A stretch of DNA of 64,000 nucleotides from Paenibacillus sp. FSL M7-0420 (GCF_038002345.1 NZ_JBBOCJ010000001.1:2852001-2916000), one strand, 5' to 3'. Positions 51,997-63,026 are shown, numbered from the stretch's first letter. Made by a program: numbers and translations. Notes: generated from the sequence alone by a model not told the origin.

Positions 51997-52152
51997 CAGA
52001 GGATCATCTGAAGGCGCATTTTTACAGGTCTGTTGCCGCTCCCTGGTAATGATCTTACTAGCATGAACGTACTGTGGCTGCTCCACGGCAGGACGGTTAG
52101 AATAAGGACATGTTCGTAAGATCTATTACAGGTACAAGAGGGAGGCAACCAT

Positions 52153-53106
<954 letters not shown>

Positions 53107-53147
53107 GTCATCACACAGAGCGGACAGCCGCTGTGTATTCATCAATA

Positions 53148-54866
53148 TTAAGACCCCGGAGCGTTCTTGCCTTCGCCGCTTGCTTTCGTAAGCGGTATGA
53201 GAGGCGGGACGCTTTTGTCTTTCATCCGCTCTATTTCCTCCTCTATGCGCTCTACATCTATCCGCTCAAACAGTAATTCAAGCTCCAATATAGGCTGCTC
53301 TGCAAGGACGGATACCGGATGCCATACAGGCTGTTCTATGGACAGGAAGCCCCTGATCTTCTCGCAGGAGAAGGGGAGGAACGGGTTCAGCAGGTTAGAC
53401 AGATTGGCAATAATCTGAACACAGGTATACAGCGTGTTAGCCCCGGCCGCAGGATCATGCTTGATCTGGAGCCACGGCTGCTGCTCGTCGAAATATTTGT
53501 TGGCCTGGCGGATATGCAAGAAGATGAATTCCAGGGCTTCCTTGAAATGTCCGGCTTGGGTCAGCCTGCCTGTCTCCTTATACAGCTGCTCCAGACTGCT
53601 AACCCATGCTTCGTCCAAGACTCCTTCTGGTACTCTGCCACTCCAGAACTTATTTACGAATACGAGGCTGCGGTTAACGAAATTGCCGAACGCGCCCAGC
53701 AGCTCGCTGTTATGGCTGTAGATGAACTCTCTCCAGGAGAAGTCGGCATCCCGCTTCTCGGGACCGTTCGCAGTCAGGAAATAACGGACCGAGTCAGGGT
53801 CATACCGGCTGAGAATATCCGGCACCCAGACCGCCCAATTGCGGCTGGTGGAGAATTTCTGCCCTTCCAGGGTCAGATACTCCGAAGAGAAGATCCGGTC
53901 CGGCAGATGCAGCTCCTCAGCTCCCAGCAGGATAGCGGGCCAGATCAGGCTGTGAAAAGGAATATTGTCCTTCCCGTGCACATAGTAAGCAGTTATAGGC
54001 GGCTGTCCATGGTTATCCTGCCCGGATGGTACGGACCAGAACTCCTCCCAACGGCCTCCGGTCTCCTCTGCCCACTGCTTGCTGGCAGACAGATAGCCGC
54101 TAACGGCTTCGATCCAGACATAGATTTTTTTGTCTGCGAAGCCGTCAACAGGAACATCCACACCCCAGTCCAGATCCCGTGTTGCCGCGCGGTCCTGCAG
54201 GCCTTCCTGCAGATATCTGCGGGTTAGACGGACGGCATTGTCTCTCCAGCCCTGCGCGGAATCAGCATATTCTGTGAGTGCTTGCTGGAAGCTGGACAGC
54301 GACAGATAGTAATGCTGAGTAGAGCGCAGCACAGGCGTAGAGCCGCAGAGGGCGCATGTGCGCTCCAGCAGATCCACCGGATCAAGAATCGTTGAACAGT
54401 AATCGCACTGGTCTCCCCGGGCCTGCTGCCCGCATACCGGGCAGAGGCCATGGACATAACGGTCCGGCAAGAAGCGCTGGTCCAGCTCACAATAGCACTG
54501 GAGACCGGGTTTCTGGTACAGATACCCGTGATCCAGCAGCTTAAGGAACAGTTCCTGCACCGTTTTGGAGTGATGTGCCTGATCGGTCCGGGTATAGAGG
54601 TCATAAGTGAAGCCCAAGGCGCGGAAGCAATCGGCGAACTCCTCATGATACCGGCTGGCGAATTCACCCGGGGTTACACCCTCCTGCGCCGCTTGTACAG
54701 CAACGGGGGTGCCGTGACAGTCACTGCCGGATACATAGAGTACAGCGTCACCTTTGGCACGGTGGTAGCGGGCCAGAATATCTCCCGGAAGAATACTGGC
54801 GAGTCTGCCCAGATGCAGGGAGCCGTTGGCATAAGGCCAAGCCCCTCCAATAAAAATGTTAGTCAT
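53148..54866 (-). CDS. Methionyl-tRNA synthetase, short form
   Basis: A 572-residue class I synthetase that charges tRNA-Met. [12 protein letters not shown] is the HIGH-type motif, KFSTSRNW the KMSKS-type motif, and the insert [13 protein letters not shown]...[17 protein letters not shown]...CALCGS holds Cys pairs for two zinc knuckles, as in the E. coli-like class. The C-terminal EMAPII/Arc1p-like tRNA-binding domain common in Bacillus MetRS is missing. ATG 54866 follows GAGGAGG. A T-box leader precedes it. It may be a second MetRS gene. Confidence 0.9.
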   Translation of the reverse strand: MTNIFIGGAWPYANGSLHLGRLASILPGDILARYHRAKGDAVLYVSGSDCHGTPVAVQAAQEGVTPGEFASRYHEEFADCFRALGFTYDLYTRTDQAHHSKTVQELFLKLLDHGYLYQKPGLQCYCELDQRFLPDRYVHGLCPVCGQQARGDQCDYCSTILDPVDLLERTCALCGSTPVLRSTQHYYLSLSSFQQALTEYADSAQGWRDNAVRLTRRYLQEGLQDRAATRDLDWGVDVPVDGFADKKIYVWIEAVSGYLSASKQWAEETGGRWEEFWSVPSGQDNHGQPPITAYYVHGKDNIPFHSLIWPAILLGAEELHLPDRIFSSEYLTLEGQKFSTSRNWAVWVPDILSRYDPDSVRYFLTANGPEKRDADFSWREFIYSHNSELLGAFGNFVNRSLVFVNKFWSGRVPEGVLDEAWVSSLEQLYKETGRLTQAGHFKEALEFIFLHIRQANKYFDEQQPWLQIKHDPAAGANTLYTCVQIIANLSNLLNPFLPFSCEKIRGFLSIEQPVWHPVSVLAEQPILELELLFERIDVERIEEEIERMKDKSVPPLIPLTKASGEGKNAPGS

Positions 54867-54894
54867 CTTGTTATCCTCCTCAAGTATTGTGGAA

Positions 54895-55205
54895 CGCAAA
54901 AAAGGCACTCATCCCCCAAAAGGGACGAGAGCCTGTGCTCACGTGTTACCACCCAAATTCATCAATGCCTTACGGCATCCACCTCTTCAGGTACGTCCGC
55001 AGATGAAAGCGGGTATACCCTAGCATGGTAACGGATGCGGGTTCCGGCGCAGCCTACGACCCGTTCATGCCAGGGTTCGGTGCGCAGCTCTGAGACCATA
55101 TTCCCGAGGGTTTTCTTTGCTCCTTTTCACCGGCCGGAGCTCTCTGTGGAAGAATTGCCAGGGTACTCTTTCTCTTCGCAGCTATTGTGGTTATCCTAAT
55201 TACTG
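54895..55205 (-). promoter_or_regulatory. T-box riboswitch (methionine) upstream of metS
   Basis: On the minus strand the leader carries the T-box sequence GGGTGGTAACACGTG (about 54941-54954). An intrinsic terminator follows directly (stem GGCTCTCGTCCC/GGGGGATGAGTGCC, 54898-54933, U-run). The stem I region holds ATATGG with a Met codon AUG at 55097-55099 as probable specifier. Uncharged tRNA-Met would pair with it and release the anti-terminator, switching on the synthetase. Confidence 0.88.
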
Positions 55206-55208
55206 GAT

Positions 55209-55238
55209 ATCATATACGCAGGCCGGGAGATTTGTCAA
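55209..55238 (-). promoter_or_regulatory. Promoter of the T-box leader
   Basis: On the minus strand TTGACA (55238-55233), an 18-base spacer and TATGAT (55214-55209), immediately ahead of the leader. Confidence 0.65.
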
Positions 55239-55371
55239 CATCATAAGTCTATTTGCAATCCACTGCACTCCTGTGCGACAGTAGAGAGTAAGGGCTAACG
55301 GGAAGCAGAGGAGTGCCTGGTCCGTGGGCTGGAAGACAAGCGACATAGTGATTAAAAGGAGATTGAGACTA

Positions 55372-56448
55372 TTGCAGGAAAACAAACAGGAGAAAAAAAG
55401 CTCGGGGGCATGGGGGTGGCTGGGCAGCGGGGCAGTACTGCTACTCCTTAAGGGAAAGGCTATTATCTCTCTGCTTAAGCTGGGGAAAATCGCAGGTCCG
55501 CTGATCTCCATGATGGTATCCATCTGGGCTTATGCCCTGATCTCGCCATGGCAATTCGCGGTGGGCTTCGTTGCCTTAATGTTCGTTCATGAGATCGGCC
55601 ATGTGATCGCTGCCAAGCGGATTGGGCTGCCGGTGAGCGCGCCGCTGTTCATTCCTTTTATGGGCGCCCTGATTACGATGAAGCGGCAGCCGCTGGATGC
55701 CAGACAGGAAGCTTATGTAGCTTTTGGCGGTCCTATACTCGGGAGTATTGGTGCGGTTGTAGTATTCGGAGCGGCTTATTATTATCATAGTCCTTTGTTA
55801 TACTCGCTGGCATACGTCGGGTTCTTGCTTAACTTGATTAACCTGCTGCCGATCCATCCGCTGGATGGGGGGCGAATTGCCACGGCGGTAACACGCTGGT
55901 TATGGCTGGTAGGGCTCGTTGGCGGCCTGGCTGTAATTATTTATCTGAAATCCATCCTGTTCTCCATCATCTGGGTAATGTTCGCTTATGATATGTATAA
56001 GAAGTACATCAGCCGGCGGACGAAGAATCAGATGCATACGGTGCTCAAAAGCTTCCTGATCCCCATCGGGGATCTGCAGGAGCAAGGATATCTGATCCCC
56101 GGCCCCGAGCATAAGCGGGAGCTGCCGTTCACCACCTACAGTGATTTGAACCGCCAGCAGTTTGTCGGCGTACGCTGGGATAACCTGGATTACTATGGAA
56201 CGACGACCATGCCGGTGCAGTCGCTGATTGGAAAAGTCAAAGTCGTGCAGCTCGATCAGCTGTATGTGGATGCCAGCCTGCAGATGAAGATGACCTGTGA
56301 GATCAGCTTCACGGTATATGACAATGATAAGTACTATGAAGTACCGGCTGCTACCCGCTGGAGATATGGGGCCGCGTATTTTGCCCTTGCCGGAGTTCTT
56401 GGGGGTATGATGTATCTTGTCCATGTAGTTGGCAATGTAAATCTGTAA
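55372..56448 (+). CDS. M50 family site-2 protease homologue
   Basis: A 358-residue membrane metalloprotease-like protein. The zinc motif HEIGH is in span 3 or 4 (FVHEIGHVIAAKRIG) and the third ligand in INLLPIHPLDGGRIATAV. About six spans in the first 230 residues are followed by a soluble C-terminal part and one final hydrophobic segment. TTG 55372 follows AAAAGGAG at a good distance. Targets are unknown; such proteins cut membrane-embedded anti-sigma factors or signal remnants. Confidence 0.85.
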   Translation: MQENKQEKKSSGAWGWLGSGAVLLLLKGKAIISLLKLGKIAGPLISMMVSIWAYALISPWQFAVGFVALMFVHEIGHVIAAKRIGLPVSAPLFIPFMGALITMKRQPLDARQEAYVAFGGPILGSIGAVVVFGAAYYYHSPLLYSLAYVGFLLNLINLLPIHPLDGGRIATAVTRWLWLVGLVGGLAVIIYLKSILFSIIWVMFAYDMYKKYISRRTKNQMHTVLKSFLIPIGDLQEQGYLIPGPEHKRELPFTTYSDLNRQQFVGVRWDNLDYYGTTTMPVQSLIGKVKVVQLDQLYVDASLQMKMTCEISFTVYDNDKYYEVPAATRWRYGAAYFALAGVLGGMMYLVHVVGNVNL

Positions 56449-56518
56449 AGCTTCGTTTATGAACCTCCCGATTCGTCAAAGCTGTAAAGAGCCGAGAAGG
56501 ATGAGGAGGTTAACAACA

Positions 56519-56734
56519 ATGCGGTTGGCAAGAGGATGTCTCTTATGGATTGGAGCATGTCTCCTTCTGGGAATCGCCGGATGTACGGCAGGCAAGGAAA
56601 TTCCTGAATATACGGATGTTCACAACATGACCGGACTGGACGGGAGTCTGAATTCACGGGATAGCCTGACCTCGCCGGTTCTGCGGGATGTGTATGACCG
56701 CTCGATTCCCGAGGAGGTCTATGAGACTCCGTAA
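56519..56734 (+). CDS. Small lipoprotein
   Basis: A 71-residue lipoprotein: ATG 56519 follows GAGGAGG, signal peptide ending in lipobox LGIAGC, then a short acidic mature part. No family recognised. Confidence 0.65.
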   Translation: MRLARGCLLWIGACLLLGIAGCTAGKEIPEYTDVHNMTGLDGSLNSRDSLTSPVLRDVYDRSIPEEVYETP

Positions 56735-56857
56735 ATAAGGTGGTCGGAGGTTCCCTGTCCAAGGGCCTTGCCCTGAAGCTCTCAGGCTCTATACAGGATA
56801 TTAATAATTCTGTATAATGCTCCATATTGATTGGAGCTATAGAGAGGAGCCAGGGAG

Positions 56858-57301
56858 ATGGCAGTGGAAATCGTACATGTTACTACAGAGGAGCAGCTTC
56901 AAATGGCGCTGGAGATCCGCAAGAAGGTGTTTGTGGAAGAACAGAAGGTGCCGGTAGAAGAGGAGATCGATGAATATGATGCCATCAGTGAGCATGTGCA
57001 TCATTTCCTGCTCATGGAGGGCGGGCAGCCGGCTGCAACCGGCCGGCTGATCTATTATAAAGCGGACACTGTCAAGATGCAGCGGATTGCCGTTCAGGAG
57101 GCCTTCCGCGCTAAGGGATGCGGACGTATCCTGCTGCTGGCTATGGAAGAGCGGGCGCGTGAGCTGGGTCTGCAGGCTTCCATTCTGGATGCCCAGTGTC
57201 AAGCAGAACCATTTTATAGCAAGCTCGGCTATGAAGTAATCTCCAAGGAGCCCTTCTATGATGCAGGGATTCTGCATGTAAGAATGAGTAAAGCCCTGTA
57301 A
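56858..57301 (+). CDS. GNAT family N-acetyltransferase
   Basis: A 147-residue enzyme of the ElaA/YjcF-like branch: ALEIRKKVFVEEQKVPVEEEIDEYD at the start and the acetyl-CoA loop QEAFRAKGCGRILLLAMEE; AEPFYSKLGYEVIS near the end. Substrate unknown. ATG after GAGAGGAG. Confidence 0.88.
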   Translation: MAVEIVHVTTEEQLQMALEIRKKVFVEEQKVPVEEEIDEYDAISEHVHHFLLMEGGQPAATGRLIYYKADTVKMQRIAVQEAFRAKGCGRILLLAMEERARELGLQASILDAQCQAEPFYSKLGYEVISKEPFYDAGILHVRMSKAL

Positions 57302-57392
57302 TCTGCCGGGTACATACTCTTCCGCTGCGATGGACAAGCTAGAATCGGGCCAGGATAGCTGGCTAACTCTAGTGCGAAGGAGACGATCCTAA

Positions 57393-57629
57393 GTGATGAA
57401 TCAAGAACGGGAACGCTTTATTGCCGCCAAACGTAACGGTGACGGGGACTTGACCGGGTTCCAGACCTCCTCCGGACGCGTGCTGGATTATCAGCAGGCA
57501 CTTCAGGAGGTTCAGTCCGGCAGCATCGCAGGGGTCAATGTATTTAAGGGCAAAGACGGCGAAATGTATATCCGCGGCGATGCAGATGGAGATCCTACGA
57601 ACAATCTGGATCAGCTTCCGCAATTTTAG
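57393..57629 (+). CDS. DUF3892 family protein
   Basis: A 78-residue protein with the DUF3892 pattern (FIAAKRNGDGDLTGFQTSSGRVLDYQQALQ...NVFKGKDGEMYIRGDADGD), a small beta-alpha protein common in Bacillales with no known role. GTG 57393 is 10 bases after AAGGAG; ATG 57396 is the next codon. Confidence 0.8.
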   Translation: MMNQERERFIAAKRNGDGDLTGFQTSSGRVLDYQQALQEVQSGSIAGVNVFKGKDGEMYIRGDADGDPTNNLDQLPQF

Positions 57630-57650
57630 CCGGGCATAGATAACAGGGGG

Positions 57651-57696
57651 AACGGCCGGACAGGCGTCTTACAGGCGCTGAAGTCCGGCCGTTTCT
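57651..57696 (+). terminator. Terminator after the DUF3892 gene
   Basis: AACGGCCGGAC (57651-57661) pairs perfectly with GTCCGGCCGTT (57683-57693), followed by TC. Confidence 0.75.
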
Positions 57697-57887
57697 ATGT
57701 GTTAAGGGGGACTCCGGCTTCTCTGAAAATACTTCGTTTAGGGTCTGCTGTACATGCCGAAACCGGTTGCTGAAGGGCTTGTTTTTCTTTTCTTCTGCAA
57801 AAAGAAATAAATCCCTGAATTCTGCGCAACTTGTCGAAGTCTTAGCAGTATACATTAACAGCATGAATTATTTGGAGGGGCTTTACA

Positions 57888-58442
57888 ATGAGATGGAGAA
57901 AAATTGCTCTGTGCACGGTTGTGTTTTTCATGATGGGAAGCTCCTATTTGTTCGCGGACGCTGTGAACCAGAAGATCAAAGTATGGAGCAATGGAAAGGA
58001 AATAGCCGATGGCGGCTATTTGATTGACGGCAAGACCTACATTCCCGCCAGGGAGGCCGGGGGTGTCGTCAACTGGGACGGCTCGGGCAGAGTGACGATC
58101 CTCAAGCCGAATGTTCATATCGTCCTGTTCAAAGGCGACACGGTATTCGGCAATGTCAACACAGGCAAGCTGAAGATGAAGATTCTGACGCAGGTGGACA
58201 GCCTGAAGGACAGCATCGCTGCCGTGAAGGTGGCAATCACCGATCCTGCCGGGAATGTGAAGGATATTCTCGAGGATGCCGTCGGCTCCAAGAATGAGGA
58301 TTTCTGGTTCTCCACACCGGAGTTTACCTATGATTTCAAGGAACCGGGCAAATATAGCGTAGGCTTCTTCATGAAGGCGTCGAAGAACGGAGATTACGTT
58401 CTTGTGTCCGAGAAGGTAGTTACGGCTTCATCCAAAAATTAA
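57888..58442 (+). CDS. Secreted stalk-domain protein
   Basis: A 184-residue protein with a signal peptide (MRWRKIALCTVVFFMMGSSYLFADA). A copper-amine-oxidase N-like domain covers about residues 26-75 (KVWSNGKEIADGGYLIDGKTYIPAREAGGVV), followed by an Ig-like beta domain (KVAITDPAGNVKDIL, YDFKEPGKYSVGFFM). Probably cell-surface. Confidence 0.8.
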   Translation: MRWRKIALCTVVFFMMGSSYLFADAVNQKIKVWSNGKEIADGGYLIDGKTYIPAREAGGVVNWDGSGRVTILKPNVHIVLFKGDTVFGNVNTGKLKMKILTQVDSLKDSIAAVKVAITDPAGNVKDILEDAVGSKNEDFWFSTPEFTYDFKEPGKYSVGFFMKASKNGDYVLVSEKVVTASSKN

Positions 58443-58525
58443 GTCCCTCCTGCAAATTGACCTGTCCTTATCTTACGTGTTACGATACCAAATGTAGGAT
58501 AATTCAATTAAAGTGAGGTATTACA

Positions 58526-58849
58526 ATGAGCGATCACAAACATGAGCATGGCCATGAACATGGTGAAGCATGCGGTTGCGGACATGATCACGACCATGAG
58601 CACGAGGAGTTTGTGCTGACCTTGACGAACGAGCAGGGCGAAGATGTAGAAATGGTACTGGTAGAAACGTTCGACGTAGGCGAGAAGTTGTACGCCCTGC
58701 TGCTTGAGCGCGAGAATCCGGAAGCAGACGGAATCATCCTTCGTATGGAAGAAGAAGACGAGGAAATGGTTCTGTACAACATTGAAGATGAAGCTGAATG
58801 GAAAGCTGTTGAAGAAGCTTATAACGAGCTGCTTGCCCAGCAAGAATAG
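58526..58849 (+). CDS. DUF1292 (YrzB-like) protein with His-rich N-terminus
   Basis: A 107-residue acidic protein. The C-terminal about 80 residues match DUF1292 (FVLTLTNEQGEDVEMVLVETFDVGEKLYALL). The first 27 residues are packed with His, Asp and Cys (KHEHGHEHGEACGCGHDHDH), a probable metal-binding tail of the kind seen in zinc or nickel chaperones. GTGAGG precedes the ATG. In Bacillus yrzB lies near alaS; here it stands alone with its own terminator. Confidence 0.85.
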   Translation: MSDHKHEHGHEHGEACGCGHDHDHEHEEFVLTLTNEQGEDVEMVLVETFDVGEKLYALLLERENPEADGIILRMEEEDEEMVLYNIEDEAEWKAVEEAYNELLAQQE

Positions 58850-58862
58850 ATTTCAGGCATTC

Positions 58863-58903
58863 ATGCAAAACCCCGATACTCTATACGTATCGGGGTTTTG
58901 CAT
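58863..58903. terminator. Strong bidirectional terminator
   Basis: A perfect 17-bp stem (58863-58879 with 58887-58903), core AAAACCCCGATAC/GTATCGGGGTTTT, between converging genes. Confidence 0.9.
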
Positions 58904-58926
58904 GTCGCACTGCTATAGGACAAGCC

Positions 58927-60402
58927 TTAGGAGATCGGCTCCGCTTCGACAATGACTTTTATATTGGTAATGCTGCGGTCCTCGGGTCCCTTGACAGGCA
59001 ATCCGATTTCTACATGGTCAATGATATAGTCGATATTATCCTGGGTAATAACTTCTCCAGGGAGAAGAATAGGAATTCCCGGCGGATAGACGTAGATGAA
59101 TTCTGCAATAATGTAGCCGGCAGACTCCCGGAAGGGAATCAGCTGCGTATCCGCATAGAAGGCATCTCTCGGGATTAGGGCCAGCTGCGGAATATTCGGC
59201 ACCTGTACCTTAAGCTCATAGATCTCACCCTTGCTGTAATGGATCGCTGAGAGCACCTGCAGCGCCGCAAGCAGCTTATCTACAGATTCCTTAGTATCTC
59301 CAGGGGTAATCAGGCAAAGAATATTATACATGTCGCTGAGTTCAACTTCGATGTTATACTTCTGCCGGAGCCAGTTCTCGGTCTCGTAACCGGTAATACC
59401 CAGATGCCTTACATGAATGTTCAGCTTCGTCGGATCATGATTGAAGGTGGCTTCAGTTCCGAGAATTTCTTTGCCGAAGCTGTACAGCCCCTCGATCTCG
59501 TTGATCGAATTGCGGGCATAATTGGACAAGGCGATGGTTCTCGCCGCCATCTCATGGCCGTTCAGGGCAAGGTTGCGTCTGGAGGTATCCAGAGAGGCAA
59601 GCAGAATATATGAGGTTGAAGTGGTGGTCAGCATGCTGAGAATGGTCTGTACCCGCTGTGGGTTGACAAGACCCGTCTTGGCATTGAGGTTCAGTACCGA
59701 GCTCTGCGTCATGGAGCCGCCCAGCTTATGCACACTGGTTGCTGCCATATCTGCACCGGCCTGCATGGCCGATACCGGTAAGTCCTCATGAAAATGAATC
59801 AGTACTCCATGTGCCTCGTCCACAAGTACGGGAACCCCGTAACTGTGGGCCAGGTCGACAATCGAACGGAGGTCGGCGCATACGCCGAAATACGTCGGAT
59901 TGATAACGAGGACACCCTTGGCATCCGGATGGCGCCTTAAAGCCCGTTCCAGCGAGCTGGTGGTTATGCCGTGGTCTATCCCAAGATTCTCATCCTGTAC
60001 AGGAGAGACGAAAATAGGCTTGGCTCCGGAGAAAATAATGGCCGACATTACCGATTTGTGAATATTGCGCGGCACAATAATTTTGTCTCCTTCTGAGCAG
60101 ACAGAGAGGATCATAGTCATGATGGCATTGCTCGTGCCTTGTACACTGAAATACGTGTAATCGGCGCCGAAAGCCTCAGCAGCCAGCTTCTGAGCTTCAA
60201 GAATAACCCCGGTGGGCTGATGAAGATCATCAAGCGGTGCAATATTGATCAAATCTATGGATAGAGCGTTATCGCCGATAAACTCACGGAATTCGGCATC
60301 GGTCCCTAGCCCCTTCTTATGTCCCGGAATATGGAATTGAACTGGATTTCCGGCGGCATGCTTTTTGAGAGCAGTGAAGAGGGGAGTAGCTTGTTGATTC
60401 AT
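58927..60402 (-). CDS. speA: Arginine/lysine/ornithine decarboxylase, SpeA/YaaO type
   Basis: A 491-residue PLP enzyme, the usual length of Bacillus SpeA, first step of polyamine synthesis. The PLP Lys is in TSVHKLGGSMTQSSVLN, the Asp in VLVDEAHGV holds the cofactor ring, and the N-terminal FHIPGHKKG is the family signature. Arginine versus lysine use cannot be settled from sequence. Divergent from the MFS gene. Confidence 0.9.
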   Translation of the reverse strand: MNQQATPLFTALKKHAAGNPVQFHIPGHKKGLGTDAEFREFIGDNALSIDLINIAPLDDLHQPTGVILEAQKLAAEAFGADYTYFSVQGTSNAIMTMILSVCSEGDKIIVPRNIHKSVMSAIIFSGAKPIFVSPVQDENLGIDHGITTSSLERALRRHPDAKGVLVINPTYFGVCADLRSIVDLAHSYGVPVLVDEAHGVLIHFHEDLPVSAMQAGADMAATSVHKLGGSMTQSSVLNLNAKTGLVNPQRVQTILSMLTTTSTSYILLASLDTSRRNLALNGHEMAARTIALSNYARNSINEIEGLYSFGKEILGTEATFNHDPTKLNIHVRHLGITGYETENWLRQKYNIEVELSDMYNILCLITPGDTKESVDKLLAALQVLSAIHYSKGEIYELKVQVPNIPQLALIPRDAFYADTQLIPFRESAGYIIAEFIYVYPPGIPILLPGEVITQDNIDYIIDHVEIGLPVKGPEDRSITNIKVIVEAEPIS

Positions 60403-60546
60403 TTAATGCTGTCACAACCTTTCGCGAAGAGTGGTTTTTTGATTTCGCTGAAGCAAAAGGCGTCCCCGGAGGGACAGAATACCTATTTCTACTTGAGCAA
60501 GCATCAGTATAACAAATCAATCAACATAATACTAGGATGTGATGAA

Positions 60547-61836
60547 ATGTCTGGCAAAGCAGCGGAACGTATGCATATCAGTTTAGCCTCACCGTTCATA
60601 TTAAAAATGTGGATCATTATTTTCCTGGTCGAATTCGTCAAAGGATCGCTGCTGGTAGCTCTGCTGCCGGTCTATATGGAGAATATTCTGGGCCTCTCTG
60701 TAACGGTGGTCGGGTTCGCCTTCGCGCTGCAGTATCTCGGGGATAACCTGTTCCGCAGCCCGTTCGGCTGGGTCATGGAGCGGATCGGCTACCGCTGGAC
60801 GATGACAGGAGCGCTGCTGCTGCTCTTGGTGGCAGTCGGGCTGATTATCTATGCCAAAGATGCCGTAAGCTTGTCCCTCGCCTGTCTGATTCTGGGGATC
60901 GGCACCTCGCCGCTGTGGCCTTGTACGATGACAGGCATCACCGAGCTGGCAGGCTCTACCCGGAGCGGCAGCAGCGGCGCAGCCATGGGGGCAGTGGAGA
61001 TGGCCTCACTGGCCGGAACCGGCGTCGGTCCGATTATCGTCAACTTCATGATGGATCATGGCGGACAGGGTTACCGGACGGTCTTCCTGGTGCTGATGGG
61101 CTTCGCTGCTGCTGTAGTAGCCGTGGCGTTATTCCTGCCCTCGAAGATCGGCGGTCATGCGCCGCGCGTTGTCCGAGAGATATCGGCGGAGGGGCCACCG
61201 GTGACGCGTAAGCCGGTAAGGCCCCTGGAGAGTCTGAAGCGGACCTGGCAGCAAGTCACCTCCTCCCTGAAGGTAAGCCGCCTGCTGTTCCCGGCATTGT
61301 TCCTGCAGGCTTTTGCGATCGGGCTTATGACCCCGGTGGTCACCTTGTTCGCACGTTCGGAGCTGCATGTCACCCCCAACCAGTTCAGCCTGCTGCTGAT
61401 TGCCGGGGGCGGGATTACCGTGCTAACCCTTATACCCGCCGGGAAGCTGGTCGATAAGGTCGGCACCTCCATCTTCCTTAATATCGGCTTCCTGCTGGCA
61501 GCCTGCTCCATGGCTTTCTTCTCACAGGTCCGCTGGCTGCCGCTGGCCTTCGTGGCAGTGGCGCTGGTCGGGATCAGCTATGCACTGATTCTTCCGGCAT
61601 GGAACGCCTTCCTGGCCAAGCAGGTGCCGGAGGGCGAGCGCGGGACCGTCTGGGGACTCTTCCTGACGCTGCAGGGCTCAGGGATGGTTGCCGGTCCGGT
61701 GGTATCAGGCAAGCTGTGGGATACGGTCAGCCACGGTGCTCCTTTTCTGGCCAGCGCGGGAGTAATGGTTGTGTTATTCGGGCTGCATCTGCTGATCGTC
61801 CACCGGACGAAGCTGAAGCACGGCACGGCGCACTGA
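60547..61836 (+). CDS. MFS transporter
   Basis: A 429-residue protein with about 12 spans. The loop GWVMERIGYRWTM and the block TPVVTLFARSELHVTPNQFSLLLIAGGGITVLTLIPAGKLVDKVG are typical of multidrug- or sugar-efflux-like MFS proteins. ATG 60547 is preferred because AGGATGTG lies upstream; the longer frame from 60319 overlaps the divergent decarboxylase. Substrate unknown. Confidence 0.88.
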   Translation: MSGKAAERMHISLASPFILKMWIIIFLVEFVKGSLLVALLPVYMENILGLSVTVVGFAFALQYLGDNLFRSPFGWVMERIGYRWTMTGALLLLLVAVGLIIYAKDAVSLSLACLILGIGTSPLWPCTMTGITELAGSTRSGSSGAAMGAVEMASLAGTGVGPIIVNFMMDHGGQGYRTVFLVLMGFAAAVVAVALFLPSKIGGHAPRVVREISAEGPPVTRKPVRPLESLKRTWQQVTSSLKVSRLLFPALFLQAFAIGLMTPVVTLFARSELHVTPNQFSLLLIAGGGITVLTLIPAGKLVDKVGTSIFLNIGFLLAACSMAFFSQVRWLPLAFVAVALVGISYALILPAWNAFLAKQVPEGERGTVWGLFLTLQGSGMVAGPVVSGKLWDTVSHGAPFLASAGVMVVLFGLHLLIVHRTKLKHGTAH

Positions 61837-62165
61837 GTAGAGCGGGCACAGGGGGAGTAAGCCGGTGTGGAAATGCAATAAGCCGTAGACTGCCTGAAAA
61901 GGAGGCGGAATGCGGCTTTATTGCTGTTTTTGCGTATAAAAGGGCTGGTCCAACTCTCCTAAAACGGGTTCCAGCGTTTGGAAAAGGCCAAAAACGGGTA
62001 AAAATAGTCAATAAACCAAGTTACCGCTACATAATATGAAGTATAAAATAAGTGTAAGCCACACAAAGAATCAAGGTGAAAGCGGAGGTCCGGCAGTCTG
62101 TTCTACTCTTAGGTTAGGCCATGAAGCTGACTATTGCTTAAATCAAGCCGTTAGGGGGGAGTGCC
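61837..62165 (+). other. Intergenic region with weak terminator
   Basis: AAGCCG (61880-61885) and CGGCTT (61913-61918) form a weak hairpin with a T-rich tail. The rest contains no gene I can support; it probably holds the promoter of the next gene. Confidence 0.4.
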
Positions 62166-62762
62166 GTGAACAAAAACGATGAAGTGGAGTACTGCAATCT
62201 GGAGCTGCGGTTCGACAGAGAGCATATCCAGGATCTAATCAAGGACCTGATCAAGGAAGGTTATTCCCTGTACTGGAGTGAGAACGAGAGTGTTTTTCTT
62301 ATTTCGGTGCGCACCGGCCGCAAGCTTGTGAAGCTGCGCTTCCAGCGGATTAAGGACGGCTTCAAGCTGGTGGGAGACTACATGATCCGTGATGCGCGCC
62401 TGTCAGAATGGATGGAGAAGCTGATTGGGGATATGAGAGGTCATGCCGTTGTCAAGCGCTTCCGCGACCGTCAGATCATTATAGAGAATATTTTATTCGG
62501 TGAAGTCATCCGCCTGGTGGAGATTTCCGGTTATCAGCAGCGTGTGCTGTACCAGAAGGGGCCGCTGCTGTCGGATCAGGAGCTGACGAAGCTGTTCTAC
62601 TCCATAGAGGGCGAAGAGCGGATCCGTGACCGCAGGCTTGCCGTGGATGAACAGCTCGACTTGCTGAATGAAGCTATGCGTGAGCGCGATACCGAAGCGG
62701 TGGCGGCCAGCACAGCGAGGCTTGAGCAGTTAACCAGGGAGCTGGCAGCGCTGGAGTGGTAG
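62166..62762 (+). CDS. Conserved hypothetical protein
   Basis: A 198-residue soluble protein, GTG start after GGGGGGAG. N-terminal alpha/beta part (YCNLELRFDREHIQDLIKDLIKEGYSLYWSENESVFLISV), C-terminal part strongly helical and charged (VDEQLDLLNEAMRERDTEAVAASTARLEQLTREL), probably a coiled coil. It resembles hypothetical proteins in Paenibacillus; role unknown. Confidence 0.7.
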   Translation: MNKNDEVEYCNLELRFDREHIQDLIKDLIKEGYSLYWSENESVFLISVRTGRKLVKLRFQRIKDGFKLVGDYMIRDARLSEWMEKLIGDMRGHAVVKRFRDRQIIIENILFGEVIRLVEISGYQQRVLYQKGPLLSDQELTKLFYSIEGEERIRDRRLAVDEQLDLLNEAMRERDTEAVAASTARLEQLTRELAALEW

Positions 62763-62788
62763 TACGCAGAGTGAATAATTGCGATTAA

Positions 62789-62816
62789 GGGCATCCCATA
62801 GCGGGGTGTCCTTTTA
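62789..62816 (+). terminator. Terminator before the gnd gene
   Basis: GGGCATCCC and GGGGTGTCC form a stem with wobble pairs, followed by TTTTATT. Confidence 0.65.
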
Positions 62817-63026
62817 TTGTGCCTTTCTGGAGGAGGGGGTTCACTTCTGCGGACAAAACCGTTAAAATAGTCATTGTGAGCAATTTCCCTGATGGATCGA
62901 AGTTTGTCAATGAAATTGATCTCTCTTTCGCAGGCAGAACTTTGCTGTCTCTGACAAAGGGTGGTATTCTTATACTGCGAGAAATGGATTTCACAAAAAT
63001 ACAGGGTGCAAAGGGTGGAGAACCAG

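Noticed and set aside
53319..54227. 302-codon plus-strand frame opposite methionyl-tRNA synthetase
   Set aside because: Shadow of the synthetase; no motif of its own.
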